Made by a program: the position numbers and the translations under genes
Notes under the pieces: model-generated
Database searches by the model: none
Seen by the model: the letters and a program-made list of their open reading frames with translations, nothing else
What the model was told of the DNA's origin: nothing
NCBI GenBank assembly: GCA_031763025.1
Contig: JASSKH010000035.1
Coordinates: 2,640,320-2,704,319 of the forward strand
Direction: 5' to 3'
Origin: Macrocystis pyrifera
Lineage: Eukaryota > Sar > Phaeophyceae > Laminariales > Laminariaceae
DNA: 64,000 nucleotides
In this document: piece by piece, positions 41,201 to 52,700 of the stretch
Layout: each line of letters opens with the position of its first letter
Numbering within the stretch: the stretch's first letter is position 1

Positions 41201-43084
41201 TTTTCCATCTAAGATACGCCTTCCAGGTACCACAAATACGTTCCCAGTGACTGAACCCAGGCAATTACCGGGCTTTCAACCTTATACAAAGCAGTATCAT
41301 TACAACGGGAATACTACATTGTCAAGCAGCACTAGTATATTGTACCTGGTATCAGGTATACTAGGTAAGTAAAAATATATTAATACCTGGTACGAAGTAG
41401 TTTTCAAAACAAACAATTCAGTCAGTAGTAAAGTGCCTACAAAGAGGTACCTTGAACGTCGTTACTCTGCGTGAGAAACCTGTCAATCCGATGCTATTTG
41501 TACGAAGAGGTCATGCAATGCGCATTTCTTCAAATCGCACAGGTGGCTCACGTGTGCCACGGATGGCTACTGAATACTTACCAGGTATACTGATGTTTAG
41601 ATTATACCTGGTACCAATCTACAAATTAATACTACGGGGGGGCATAGTTAATAGGACCTGCGGTACACACTACAACCTATATATTTAACTATTTTTACTA
41701 ACAATATTTGGTCCTATTTATTATGATACCCCGGAATAGTAACTACCAGTAGTAACGCTTATATCATACTCGCACTCGTGTCTCGGTAGTGCAGCTTTTA
41801 CAGATACAGCAGCAGTTGGTGTCACGCCACTAGTAATAGTATTACTACTATGATACTACTGCTGAAATACAGCATTCTATTAATAGTACGATGTGGCACA
41901 GGAATAACACGTCTACCAGTACTCGTAAGGCGGTACAAAATGGAGTCGTGCGACTGAGTAAGTCAGCAGCAGCCCAAAAATCGCGCCCAAAGAGCAGACT
42001 GGCTGAATATTCGCACAAGAGGCGAGCTTGGGTCCATCTGCTGTGACTGTTATACAGCAGAATATCCTACCGATTACCGTAAGGTTACCGGTACGCCGGT
42101 GCCAGGTCGTATATTGTCGCAGGTCGCGATGTGAAGGTCGTTTGGGTAACATTTGGACAGTTTGATGGGCAGGCGATTAGGCCCCATTTGATACCGCGCT
42201 CCTCGGGTTTGCCACTTACTCTGGACAAAGGTGCAGCAGGTCGATCTCTTTCATCTCGCGTGACCTATCTCGGAGCTCATACTCGAGAATGATCCCTGCA
42301 CCAGACAGTAGCACAGACACCGAAACGGATGAGGGAATGGCGGCGAGATTAGATACCACAGGTGCACTTCGGAGATTTTGTAGTGCTGTACTGCTATAGG
42401 TGTAGCTGGATGCCTGGCGCCTGTACAACCCTGCACTGCTGTGGTACGGATGGATGACGGATGACTGACCCATGCCGAACCCATTGTGAGTAGGTTTCTC
42501 GAACATCACGCGATGACGTGTTTGCCTTGATCGCCTTGCGCTGGGACGCGCATATCCCTGACTATTACATGTACTCGTACGAGTGCGAGAACGTAAAGAC
42601 CAACTGCGCGATCTGCGATAATAAAATGAAATGGATACGCAATCGAACGAACGGTCGGGTTAAAAAAACATGACACAACAAGGATCGACGTTTTGTCTTG
42701 TCAGACAAAAACCAATAGCGACGTAGCCGACGTGGAGGTAAAGTAACACGCACAACGACGGCGTGAAAACGCGTAATTAGTCAGATTCTCTTAGGCGGAG
42801 CGCGTGCGGCTGGAAAAATGCGCCATATCGTTAGCCTGGAGTCCAGATGGTATTCGAGCCGCGTTGAGTCTTGTACGGTATGGTGGTGGAAGAGTCTTGT
42901 ACGGTGGAAGCATGCTCGCTGTACCGGTATTAATGATCACATTCCCCGAAAGATCTCGGTCGAGCAGATCTATCACACACGTACACAAATATGTGAGGAA
43001 AGGCGATGGGCACAAGCATCAGCAGTACTGCTATCAGAGCATACCTGGTGGGTAGTATCGCAGCAAAAATCTCTTTAGCTTCAT
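29274..43084 (-). CDS. DAW1: ODA16/DAW1, WD40 adaptor for outer-arm dynein transport (11 exons)
   Basis: Spliced minus-strand gene. Exons 5' to 3': 43045-43084, 42220-42295, 37919-38063, 37013-37105, 34637-34780, 34175-34283, 33325-33452, 32374-32498, 31718-31909, 30998-31160, 29274-29311, giving about 417 residues, close to animal DAW1. The start [14 protein letters not shown], the segment [39 protein letters not shown] and the end [10 protein letters not shown] all match this family specifically rather than generic WD40 proteins. Eight WD repeats form the propeller that links outer-arm dynein to the IFT-B complex for entry into the flagellum. All intron phases agree except that exon 6 is one base short (near 34193-34200, between ATG and MDNTAR), which would break the frame. 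Introns 7 and 9 use GC donors. The stop is TGA at 29274-29276. Confidence 0.92.
29312..30997 (-). other. ODA16 intron 10, containing dispersed and tandem repeats
   Basis: 1686 bp between ITG and the 38-base last exon; donor GTGACC, acceptor ACGCAG. It holds the first copy of a dispersed repeat (about 29730-30430) and a tandem duplication of about 127 bp (30453-30576 and 30580-30707, units beginning GACTACATATCCCTGAA / GACTACATGTCCCTGAA). Confidence 0.8.
29730..30430 (+). repeat. Dispersed repeat family A, copy 1
   Basis: It shares with 48230-49010 and 49690-50500, in the same order and orientation, blocks such as CTACACCTCGA, GTGGTCGAAA, GGACAGCTACAGCTCCTC, CCACAGCCCGCGAAA, GTAGTCGCAGGC and AAGTTGCGAGC. 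No protein is encoded that I recognise. This copy is the most diverged of the three. Confidence 0.7.
40444..41304 (+). mobile_element. TRIM-like mini LTR element
   Basis: Two nearly identical direct repeats (40444-40726, 283 bp; 41024-41304, 281 bp) begin TGTTAGGATC and end ATAACA or TTACA, giving inverted ends TGTTA/TAACA. They flank only 297 bp. The 4-bp sequence ACGG lies on both sides (40440-40443 and 41305-41308), consistent with a target-site duplication. Terminal direct repeats around a tiny interior with no pol genes define a terminal-repeat retrotransposon in miniature, mobilised in trans. The interior carries an open frame (40801-40998, [17 protein letters not shown]...) that ends at AAAAGTGAGT, resembling an exon with its splice donor. 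Confidence 0.8.
41629..41740 (-). mobile_element. Palindromic MITE-like element, family P1, copy 1
   Basis: About 110 bp with inverted ends TACGGGGGGGCATAGTTAAT and TTATTATGATACCCCGGAA; the internal GGTCCTATTTA and AACCTATATAT blocks match the other four copies. It is inverted relative to copies 2, 4 and 5, and more diverged at its ends. Confidence 0.75.
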
Positions 43085-43757
43085 CTTGTCCTGAAGCCGC
43101 GGGCGCGGTCAGGTTTGTAAGCAGGGACAGAGACCAGAGAAGGACCAGACGGATATCGAGAGGTATCCTGTTTACTGTGTTTTACTGGGATAATATAGAC
43201 CGTGATTTTCTGGGAGAGCTCGTTGCGTGCCAGAGGTTCTCCTCCTTTCTCGTCGAGGAGACTGAGCGACGGCCTGATCCAGCGCCAAACAACTATCCAC
43301 TGAAGACCTGTGTACGCTGGAGCACCTTGCCAGTCCAGCGAGGAAGCGGCTCGAGGAGAAAATAGGGCTTGATCTGAAGCTTTGTAGGACATGCGATGGA
43401 CTTTGTGGGCGATAACCGACGGAAATCAAAACCGACCGTTCGTCAATCGACCGAATGCCTTTTTTTGTTTTTTATGCAGACCCCGGAGATTATTGCGTTA
43501 TTTACTGGCAATCGTAGAGGACTGACTTTGAGAGAGACCAGAGCGAAGGGAGCAGAGGATAGCATAGGCGGTCTCCTGCCTCGAAGGGAGGGGAAACAGC
43601 TCCTAGCTGGGCTTGTGGCACTCCTATAAAGCGCTGCGCTAAGCCTAGACGGGTAAAGTTTACAGAAGCTAGCCACAATCTACCTTCTACAGCTCTGCTG
43701 TTGCCAAGCGCCTGGTGCATATTGTAAACTAAGGCAGCAACCGGCCCGAGAGCAGTC
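43085..43757. promoter_or_regulatory. Divergent intergenic region between ODA16 and the TMEM131-like gene
   Basis: 673 bp separate the two start codons, which point away from each other, so it must contain both 5' UTRs and probably both promoters. No clear TATA box is placed for either gene. A short duplication, GCAACCGGCCCGAGAGC, occurs at about 43737 and again at about 43770, just inside the TMEM131-like coding sequence. Confidence 0.6.
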
Positions 43758-46700
43758 ATGACAGGGGAGCAACCGGCCCGAGAGCCAGGCCCAACGGGGG
43801 CCAAGACCCTGCACGGCGCCTGCTGGATTCCAAGCTTTAGAGCATGTATGTGGTTGCTGCTGTGGGCTATGCTGATGTGCGAAGTGGAGCCTTCGCAGCG
43901 AACCGCCCAATTCGGATCGCCCAGCTGCGACTTGGATCTCCAGGTATGTTTATGTATGCCCTTGGTTGTCCTTTCCATGTGTGCTTTCGTACGTAGAGGC
44001 TCAGTACGAGGCGACCAGGCGCTGCGATGAACTACGAACATCACGTGGGCAGCCTTCTACATGGTGCCTGCTGTAGTAGGCACCACGGAAGCCAATCCCC
44101 AAGAAATGAATGCAGCGCGGCGTTATATCCACGCCCTTGCCCTGGACCACTAGCCTGCCATGTGCACGTGCCCGCAGAAATTTGTTCGTGATACTCGACG
44201 GCCATCGAAAATCTTCTATTTGTTCGTCAAGCTTACCTACTCATAAATATTATACCAGGTAGAGACCACATGTGGAAAACCCTACAGCAGTACTTGCTGT
44301 AACGTTCGTGGCCGATATATCTCTCTCTTTTGCTGCCTGACTCGTCAATGAAATGGACCCTTCCAGACTGGAAAGCAGCACGCGGGGTCTTCTTCGGCTC
44401 GCACCGGCGAGAGATCACCTCTGGCGGAGCTAGATTCGCAGATCGTTAGCTCTGACAGCCTCGCTGCCAGCCTCCCCACTGCACCTGCGCCGCTCCGCCG
44501 TATTACTCCTACCACCGCGAAGCTTGGCTCCTCCTCGTCATCACCACCAAGTAAGCACAAAAACAACTTTGACTTCGACGACTACGCCAACAACCCCAAG
44601 ACTGGCACTGGTTTTTCTGCGTCGGCCACCAATAGCAATAGCGATCATGTTACCCCCACCACGACTACCACCATTACTACTGGCGGTGCAGTGGACGCGG
44701 AAAATAACCCACCCCTACAGGGCGCCGGCGAAGCCCAAGCAGCACCTTGCATCGATTACGAGCACGGGTGCAGCACGGGCAGTAGTAGTATTACCTCGAC
44801 CACCCTCCCGGCGCAACCTCCGGCTATCGCCGACAAGGCTGCTGGGCCTAGACCGAATGGGGCGTGGGTGTCGAGGCGCCAGCTTAATGCCGATGGAGAC
44901 GGAGAAGGGAGACGGGACGGGGGAGAACGGTGGGGGCAGGTGCACGGCGGCGGCGGCAGCGGCGGTGGTGGTGGTGGCGGAGGAGGCGTCGGAGTCGACT
45001 TGCTGAAACTCGAGCCTGAGGTTCTGTTGTTCGGAGATAGTCCGCTTTGTGTTACTGCCGAGGCTGCGGTGAACGTGAGGAACATCTTCCATTCCAAGTG
45101 AGTCGATATTTTCAAGCAAATAGTACGTACCTGGTATACCAGCACCTGGCTTGTACGTATCGTAATACTGCTATCTCTGTGTATATCGTAGGAGTCATAA
45201 AAAGGTCTTGCAGCTGTCGTTTTTTTCAAGTTTATAAATAAGTGGGTGGTGGTCAGCGCGCAAGTGCAAGTTGGGAGAGGTTGGGGCGTCTAAAAGTCAA
45301 GTGGCTTCCAGCCCGCGCGCCCAACGTGCAGTAAATTAAAAACGACGAAGGAGGTTGTAAGTTCAAGGCCACATGTTGACCAAAAATGATGAAGGTGCCG
45401 CTGTCGTGGTGCCTGTCTCGAGGCTCGAGATATCGTTTATTTCCACGAACGAACCGCGCTGTGACCGGCTGGCTAGCCTAGCTAGCCCTTTGATTGCTGC
45501 TTGCTGCTGACGCTGTTTCTTGTACTCGTGACATAAAATAATAGACTATAACAGCGTTTGCGTCGTTTTGAGGACAAGCAGCGTTTCTGTTGTTCTTGTG
45601 TGAAGGTCGCTTTTCCATCATCACCCTGCCCAGAACATCGGGCATTGTTTGTGTGGAATCGTTTTGCCGTGTGTCATATTAATAGTTGTCTGATACCGTG
45701 GTCAGCTTGCGTGTCATTTTCGGTCTGCTAATCATAAATTTATGTTTTCAAAACAGTACGCGTACCAAAAGATCGCCTCGTACAGGTATGTAGCATGGGT
45801 AGGCGCAATTCGGCGCGTGCCGAAGAGGGAAGAAAGTCTTTATTCTCGCTATAAAAGGGCAAGGCACGTACCGTAGTGGGGAGGGTGTTGAAGACCTTAC
45901 TTACTTGGTGACCCCGGATCTGAGTTACTTACGACTATAGGACAACAGACCAAGGAGGGAGCAGCAGCAAGAAGGGTCAATATAAGAAGTAGGGATGGAG
46001 GAAATTAGTTAATATCATATACTTGTACCAGGTACCAGGTATGTACGACCAGCAGCAGATAACCCTCTGGCCTCTGGTACACTCGCAGCACCGTAATACA
46101 GTAAAACAATACGATTACTATCATTGCCTCATGCAACCATACATGCAGCACAACGAAACGTATTCAATATGCACTGCTGTCTGCTGCTCTCGGTGGACTG
46201 CATATTTCGTGTATCATAAGCTGACTCACACATCGAGCGAGATTCGGGGCACTACCATTCATTGCCACACCACCACCCACCTCGACCTCTTCCACCTTGG
46301 GATAATTTTAGTTGAGCACGTAGCTTGCCGGATTTGGACTAGCGGACGGCAAGAGCATAAATGTCAAGTTGGGTTCGATAGGTCTCGGGCAAGAAGTGCG
46401 GCCTTTCTTGGGGGCTCGGGGGGCGCGTGGATCCGCGCCACTGGGCACGGAGTACGGGCACGCTCGGATCAGATTTTCACGATACATGCGGGAGAGAGTT
46501 ATTAATAGTTGTATGTATGCCGTCGTGTTATATGTACTCGTCGGAGTTATTTTCCTGGGCGTTTCTGCTGCTGCTGCTGCTGCTGCTGCTGCCGCTACCG
46601 CCGCCGCTGCTGCTCCTGTTGCTGCAATGTGATACTCGACAAATATTTTCTGTTGATAAATCAGGTATTTCACAAATGCGTGAGCAGCAGCAACAGCAGC

Positions 46701-49700
46701 AGCAGCCGTGAGTAATAATCGAAGAGCAGGTTAGTCGCAGTCAGAGACGCTGCCAGCTGCTTCATGCTTCATGTTATGCTTCATGAAGCCGGTGACCGGT
46801 ACCGAGCTACAGATACTCCTGCGCTGCTGTTAAGTAACCGAGACCCTATTAATAATAACTCGCGACCCTGTTGCATGACCACGACCGAAAAACAGCCTGA
46901 CGGGGAAAGGGCAAAGAAGTCCACCGCCGCGAAAAATACTTTCTCGATATCGATCGCCAAACAGCCTGCATGCATTACAAAAAATAGAGTATATGCCTGG
47001 TATACCGTTACTGATACATACTGGTACCAGGTATGTACCTGGTATCATAATTCGGTGGAGGGGGGAGGGGTAGGGGTGATCTATGTGGTAGAGTCGGTGA
47101 TTCATGTTCCTGCGCAGGCGCCAACATTAATAGCCAACGCGCCAACCCCAACCCGTTTTTTTGGTAGGAATTTCGAGTTTTCGAATTTTCTTCTTGATTT
47201 GCTCGTCGTCTATGTTCCTTTCACAGCAGGTTCCATGTTTTGACACTTTCGCCGCGTTGGACACGAACATATCAAGAGTCGGGAGACATGTGTAGGTGCC
47301 AATCTGTCTGTCAGGACTATCTCTCTCTGTAGGCATACCCGTACGTCTAGAAATATGTCGCAGAACCCGCTGCTGGTATACAAAAGCCTGACTATGTGCG
47401 TGGAAACCCTTTTTATTACTTCTTGTGCTGCGGCAGCTGTGCGTACCATGCTTGAGATGTCTCTACTGCTGCAGATCTGAACGCGATTTTTCTTAGTTAC
47501 AGCATTCAAACAAAATGGCGCAAAATTAAAAAAAATGCATTTCTCAAAGACATGTTCAGGCGTTTCCCCAAAACCGGGGAATTTTCGATCGTGTCCCTGG
47601 CCTTTGCTATCTATAGGCTATTTGTCTAGGCATTTGCCTTGACGTTGTCTGGCAAGGGGTGAGTGCTGTCTTGCAACATATTTGCTTCGACTCTGGCAGT
47701 CACTTAGCCAAACGACACACCACGAGTGCACCGATAAACATGAGATGCGCATGCGGTACGGCAGTACGAGCGGTAAGCGTAAAGCAACCTGTATTTTGAA
47801 GGCATGTTACATCTGTACGTAGTAGTATACCGGTGCCCACCGGCAGCCACCACCAAGGTCTTACGTGTTCTCCATTAAAGCTTTCTCTGTACCCGTCGAT
47901 ATCCAGCACAACCAGTGTCCGTGCCGATTCTTCAATCATTTGTAGAGCAGATACATGTTCTGTGGCCACAAAACTACGCCACAGAGATACCGCATTGGTA
48001 TGCAGTATGCAGGGTAGACAATCCAATTCCATGCCATCTCGTACCGTGGATACGACAGACACGACATACAACATTATATGAAAGAGAGAAAACGAAGGAA
48101 ACAAACAAGGAAACAAAAAACAGAAAACAAATCGAAAGAGAAAAAGGAAAAAGAAGGGAAAAAACTGCCGTGCCTCCCCGCAGGTGATGTGCAGACACTT
48201 AAGGGGACGCTGGCATCCAAGCGTCCCCTGGTCCCCGGGTTTCCGTATGCTATAATCTCTAGATGCTGTATCGGAACAGAAAAAAAAAATGTCGTTGTCT
48301 TAACACGCTTCGTTCAGAACATCGGCCGTTTCGCGCTTACCGGAGAGCAACGGTGACTTGTTAGAGGTTCATCACAGCGGCTTGCTTGTGTTTCTCTCGA
48401 GATTGATCCCCCCGCAGGTTTTTAGAGGTCTACACCTCGACTAAGAGGTGCTCCAGTGGTCGAAATTGGTCGAAGTTTGGGGTGCCTAAAATTATGCCAA
48501 AAACAACCCCCAACTGGAGGTTTTGCACTTAATCTATGGACAGCTACAGCTCCTCCTCACAGGAAACCACAGCCCGCGAAATCGAGGGATGCTCATGATG
48601 GCGTCTGTGAGGGCGTGGGGTGCGCCAGACGGTAGTCGCAGGCTGCCAGAAACGACTCACCCACGAGGTTTTTTTTGTGTACTCGAAGTTGCGAGCGAGT
48701 AGCACCAAAAGCTCGCAAAAACGCTGAAATGTTTCATTTTACGGAGCATAGCACAATGGCTACATCACCTATGAAGGAATGGCCTTCACTATTGTATTCA
48801 TATAAGATTGCTGTTCTCCAGGCGTATGATATATCTCTTAGCCCCTGTAGTACCGCAGTCCCGATTTGGGGACAAACCATTCTAATTCCAAGTGATATGT
48901 CCCCAAAATGGGACTGCGGTACTGAAGGGGTTAAGGAGTCGTCGTCGAAAATGCTGCGGGGCGTAAAACTACGTTCCCATGATGGGTATTAATAGTAAGT
49001 CGTTGGGCCCAAAGTAGCGCAAAATTGGGCTTAAGAGCTCAAGATTCTCTTGTATTTGCATCAACCATGCTACAACCACGGAACACGGATCCTGTTTGCA
49101 AATCCCGTACTCTAAGGCCATCTCTCATGGGGGGGTTTTGAAAACCGAAAAATTTACCAGAAACTGTGTTTTATACCAGGTACGTGCTTTCACGTATTTT
49201 AAACCCGGAGTCCGACCGACTCAGGCTCGCTCTTCTCAGAATACTCGCAGTCTTTTGGGGAGAGGTATCTAGCACGTTTTTTTTTTTTATCCAGGGGTGC
49301 TGTTCGAAAATTTTACAATGTTGTCACTCTCAGACAAAAAAATCAACAAGTCATTTTCAGATATATGTCGGCCGAAAAAACGGCATATTTTTCAGATATG
49401 AGTCGCGTCCGAAGCTGAACGGAGGAAACTGGGGTGTATCGAAATTTTCAAACTGCTATCCTGAAGAAACGGCAAATGGCGTTGCATGCCTCTCGCAGAA
49501 TGACTTGTGGACCTCAAGAAAAGCGTGCCCGATTCGCCCGTTTCCCTGGTCAAACACGCCTGCGAGGGTGCTAAAACCTCGATTTCCAGAAACAATAACC
49601 GGTTTGCCATAAGAGATGGCCTAATTCCAAGTGGTATATTTTGCCGAAACGCCTGCGCGCGGGTACTTGACGACGCATTCCGGAGCGTGCTAGCGTCCCC

Positions 49701-52700
49701 TTACCCAAACCTCCCCTGGTTCCCGGGTTTCCGGTCACTCTAATATCTAGATATTTTATCGGAACAGGAAAACACATCGCCAGTTCAAGACGCTGCGTTT
49801 ACCACTTCGGCTAGTTCGTGCTTACCAGAGAGCGACGGTGACTTGAAAGAGGTTCATCACAGCAGCTTGTGTTTATCTCGAGATTGATCTCCCGCCCGTT
49901 CTCAACAGGCCTACACCTCGACTTGAAAGTGCTGCAGTGGTCGAAATTGGTCGAAATCTGGGGTGCACAAAATGAGACGAAAAACAACCCCCAACTGAAC
50001 GTTTGCACCTCGCTTGCGGACAGCTACAGCTCCTCCTCACAGGATACTGCAGCCCGCGAAACTGAGGGATGCTCTTGGTGGGATGTGTGAGGGTATCGGG
50101 TGCGCCAGACGGCGGTAGGTAGTACGTATGTACCCAGAAGCGACTCATGAAATGTTTTCGTGCACTCCTCGAAGTTGCGAGCGAGTAGCACAAAAATCTC
50201 GCAAAAACGCTAAAATGTTTCATTTTACGCAAGGGAGCATACGTACATCGTAGCACAATGGCTACATCACCGATGAAGCAATGGCCTTCACTACAATGTT
50301 GCTGTTCTCCAGGCGGACGATATATCTCTTAAGAGAGTCGTCGTCGAAAATGGGGTGGGAGGAAAACCTTCGTTGATGGGTAGTAAGTTGTTGGGCCCAA
50401 AAAAGCGCCTAAACGGGCTGCAAATCCCTCACTTTTATTCCAAGTCGTATGTATATGCTGCCGAAACACCTACGCGCGAGTACTTGACGCATATCTCAGG
50501 GTGCCAGCGTCCCTTTAAAAAAAAAACGAGCTAAAAACACAGCACCACTGCTGTATGTAAACAGAGTCAGCTCTAGAACCAAGGGAAATAACAGGCAAAC
50601 CAAAGCACAAAGCACCCTCCAGGCAGCCGCAGCAGTTTGTGGTATGAGTAGCATAGCCAGGTTCTCCCTGCTGGTCGGTCTGTTACCTTGCTACTCTGTC
50701 TGCCTTCTCCGCCCTGCGTTCGTCGACTAGGCCCCACCCCCAGAGAAGATGCGCCAGACAACAACCAAAGCAGGCGCGTCATCCACCCACGCCTCAAGAC
50801 CCCCTTGATAAGGACAAGAAGAAAGAAAAAGAAAGTCAATAATAAGAAAAGCACGGAGGATCAAGCGCAACAAGAAAAAGAAGACAAAGGAAGACCACGT
50901 TCGAACCAGCTGCAGCAGTTGGAAGCACGAGTAGCATACCTGGTAGCCATGTTCCACTTACTAGTCGGCCTGGTGCCTTGCTACCGTGTCTGCCGCCTCC
51001 TTCCTACTTTTGTCCACCGCGGTTTCCCTTCTACTCCTCCTGTTGCCCCCTCTACCCCCGCATTTTCTTGGTCTGGTTTCCTTCCACTCCTCCTGTTGGC
51101 CTCCATCCCCCGATTCCCTTGGGCACCACCCTCGGTGGGTGCGAGGCGCTGCCAACTCAATTGTGCCTCATCCTCGTGCCACCTCACCATGAACCGTTCG
51201 GCTGCTTCAAGAACCCCCCGGTACCACTTCCCCACACATTCCAACACTATCGTATACATTTTGTCCTGTTTTCTCTCCTGCAACGTGTCTAGTTGATGCG
51301 TTTAAAAATGCTGCAAAAGTCTGTTTTTCGCCTTGCGTTGTCTAATCTCCGTGTCTGCGATGTAATCCGTATCGACTCTGTCTCATATTTTGTAACCACA
51401 GAATTATCTCTGTAGGGTGAAGAAACAGCACGGACACTGTCCCATCCCGTTTTCAGCTTCGCCCTTCTTTCTCCTGCTCCCTCCCTAGTCGTAACTCAGA
51501 GCCTAGGTCACACCGTAGGCTCTTCCCCGCATCTCGCGCCCCATACTACGGTACGCCCCTTGCATTTTTATCGCGATAACTTTCTTCCCTCGTCGACTTG
51601 AGTCGAATTGTGCTTACCCGCGCTAGACGCTCTCCGTTTTTCAGCTTCGCCCTTCTTTCTCCTGCTCCCTCAGTAGTCATAACTCACATCCGAGTTCACA
51701 TGGTAGGCTCTTCCCCCTCCCCGCGCGCCCCATACTACGATACGCTCCTTGTGATTTTATCGCCATTACTTTCGTCCCTCGTCGACTTGCGTCAAATTGT
51801 GCTTACCCGCGCTAGACGCTCTTCCGTTTTTCAGCTTCGCCCTTCTTTCTCCTGCTCCCTCAGTAGTCGTAACTCACATCCGAGGTCACATCGTAGGCTC
51901 CCCCTGCCCACCACGGTATGGTCCTTGCATTTTTATCGCGAGAAAGGTGCAGTACTTTCTTCCCTCGTTGACTCGCGTTGAATTGTGGTTTCCCACGCTA
52001 GGCTCTCTCGGCAGTTGGTGTCTCCCCTTTCGATAAATAAAATACGGAGAATTGAACCCTCCGAACATCACCGGTAGTATATACGTGGTGCTGTGTATAG
52101 TATTCCAGGTTGCCCACCATAAACGACCGGGACGACCGGATCATGACATTGTGACACTGGGTGCGCTGTATGTCGATGGGTACAACGAAAATAACGATTG
52201 AATGTGAAGGACACGCATACATGTTCGAACGATACGCGTAACGCCGATCGCTCGTGTACAGACACAGCAGACCAATGGCATGGACGCACGCGGAGCCAGC
52301 CAAAACATTCGTTGTGTGCCGATTTTAACCGCCGAGCTTGGTTGATGCCAGTAGTAACACACTTTTCTCACATAGCGCACCTATAAATGATACAGCAGTA
52401 GGAACTCGGGTAGATGTGTCCGCGCTGGCGCGATCCTTGTTTGTGCCCGCACAGCACAGCAACCTAGAGTGTTGCCAATTTCCTGGCACGACGACCCCAC
52501 AGCACACCAGCTTGGGGTTGTGGTCGCTCGAAGTGGGAGACATGTCGAAAAGGAGTGACGGTTACCACCTTCACCCCTTTTGGACTGCAGTCCCGGTTTG
52601 GGAATAAACCACTCAAATTCTAGGTATTAATATGAACAGTTTGCCCCCAAAACGGGGCTGCAGTCCCGAAATGATCATCCAATTTAGTACTGCACTGTGC

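Larger units (their letters stand above)
38064..42219 (-). other. ODA16 intron 2, 4.2 kb, with a TRIM element and a MITE
   Basis: Lies between exons 2 and 3 (donor GTAAGT, acceptor TTTGCAG). Contents: an oligo-T run (38924-38939), the mini-LTR element 40444-41304, and a palindromic MITE-like copy 41629-41740. The short open frames here match nothing I recognise. Confidence 0.8.

Noticed and set aside
40444-41304. Simple tandem duplication rather than an LTR element
   Set aside because: TGTTA/TAACA ends plus ACGG on both flanks favour a mini LTR element, although a duplication cannot be fully excluded.
44524-45006. Independent Pro/Thr-rich gene upstream of the TMEM131-like exon
   Set aside because: Alternative frame of exon 2; the frame open from 44367 joins the signal-peptide exon and the PapD-like strand in phase.
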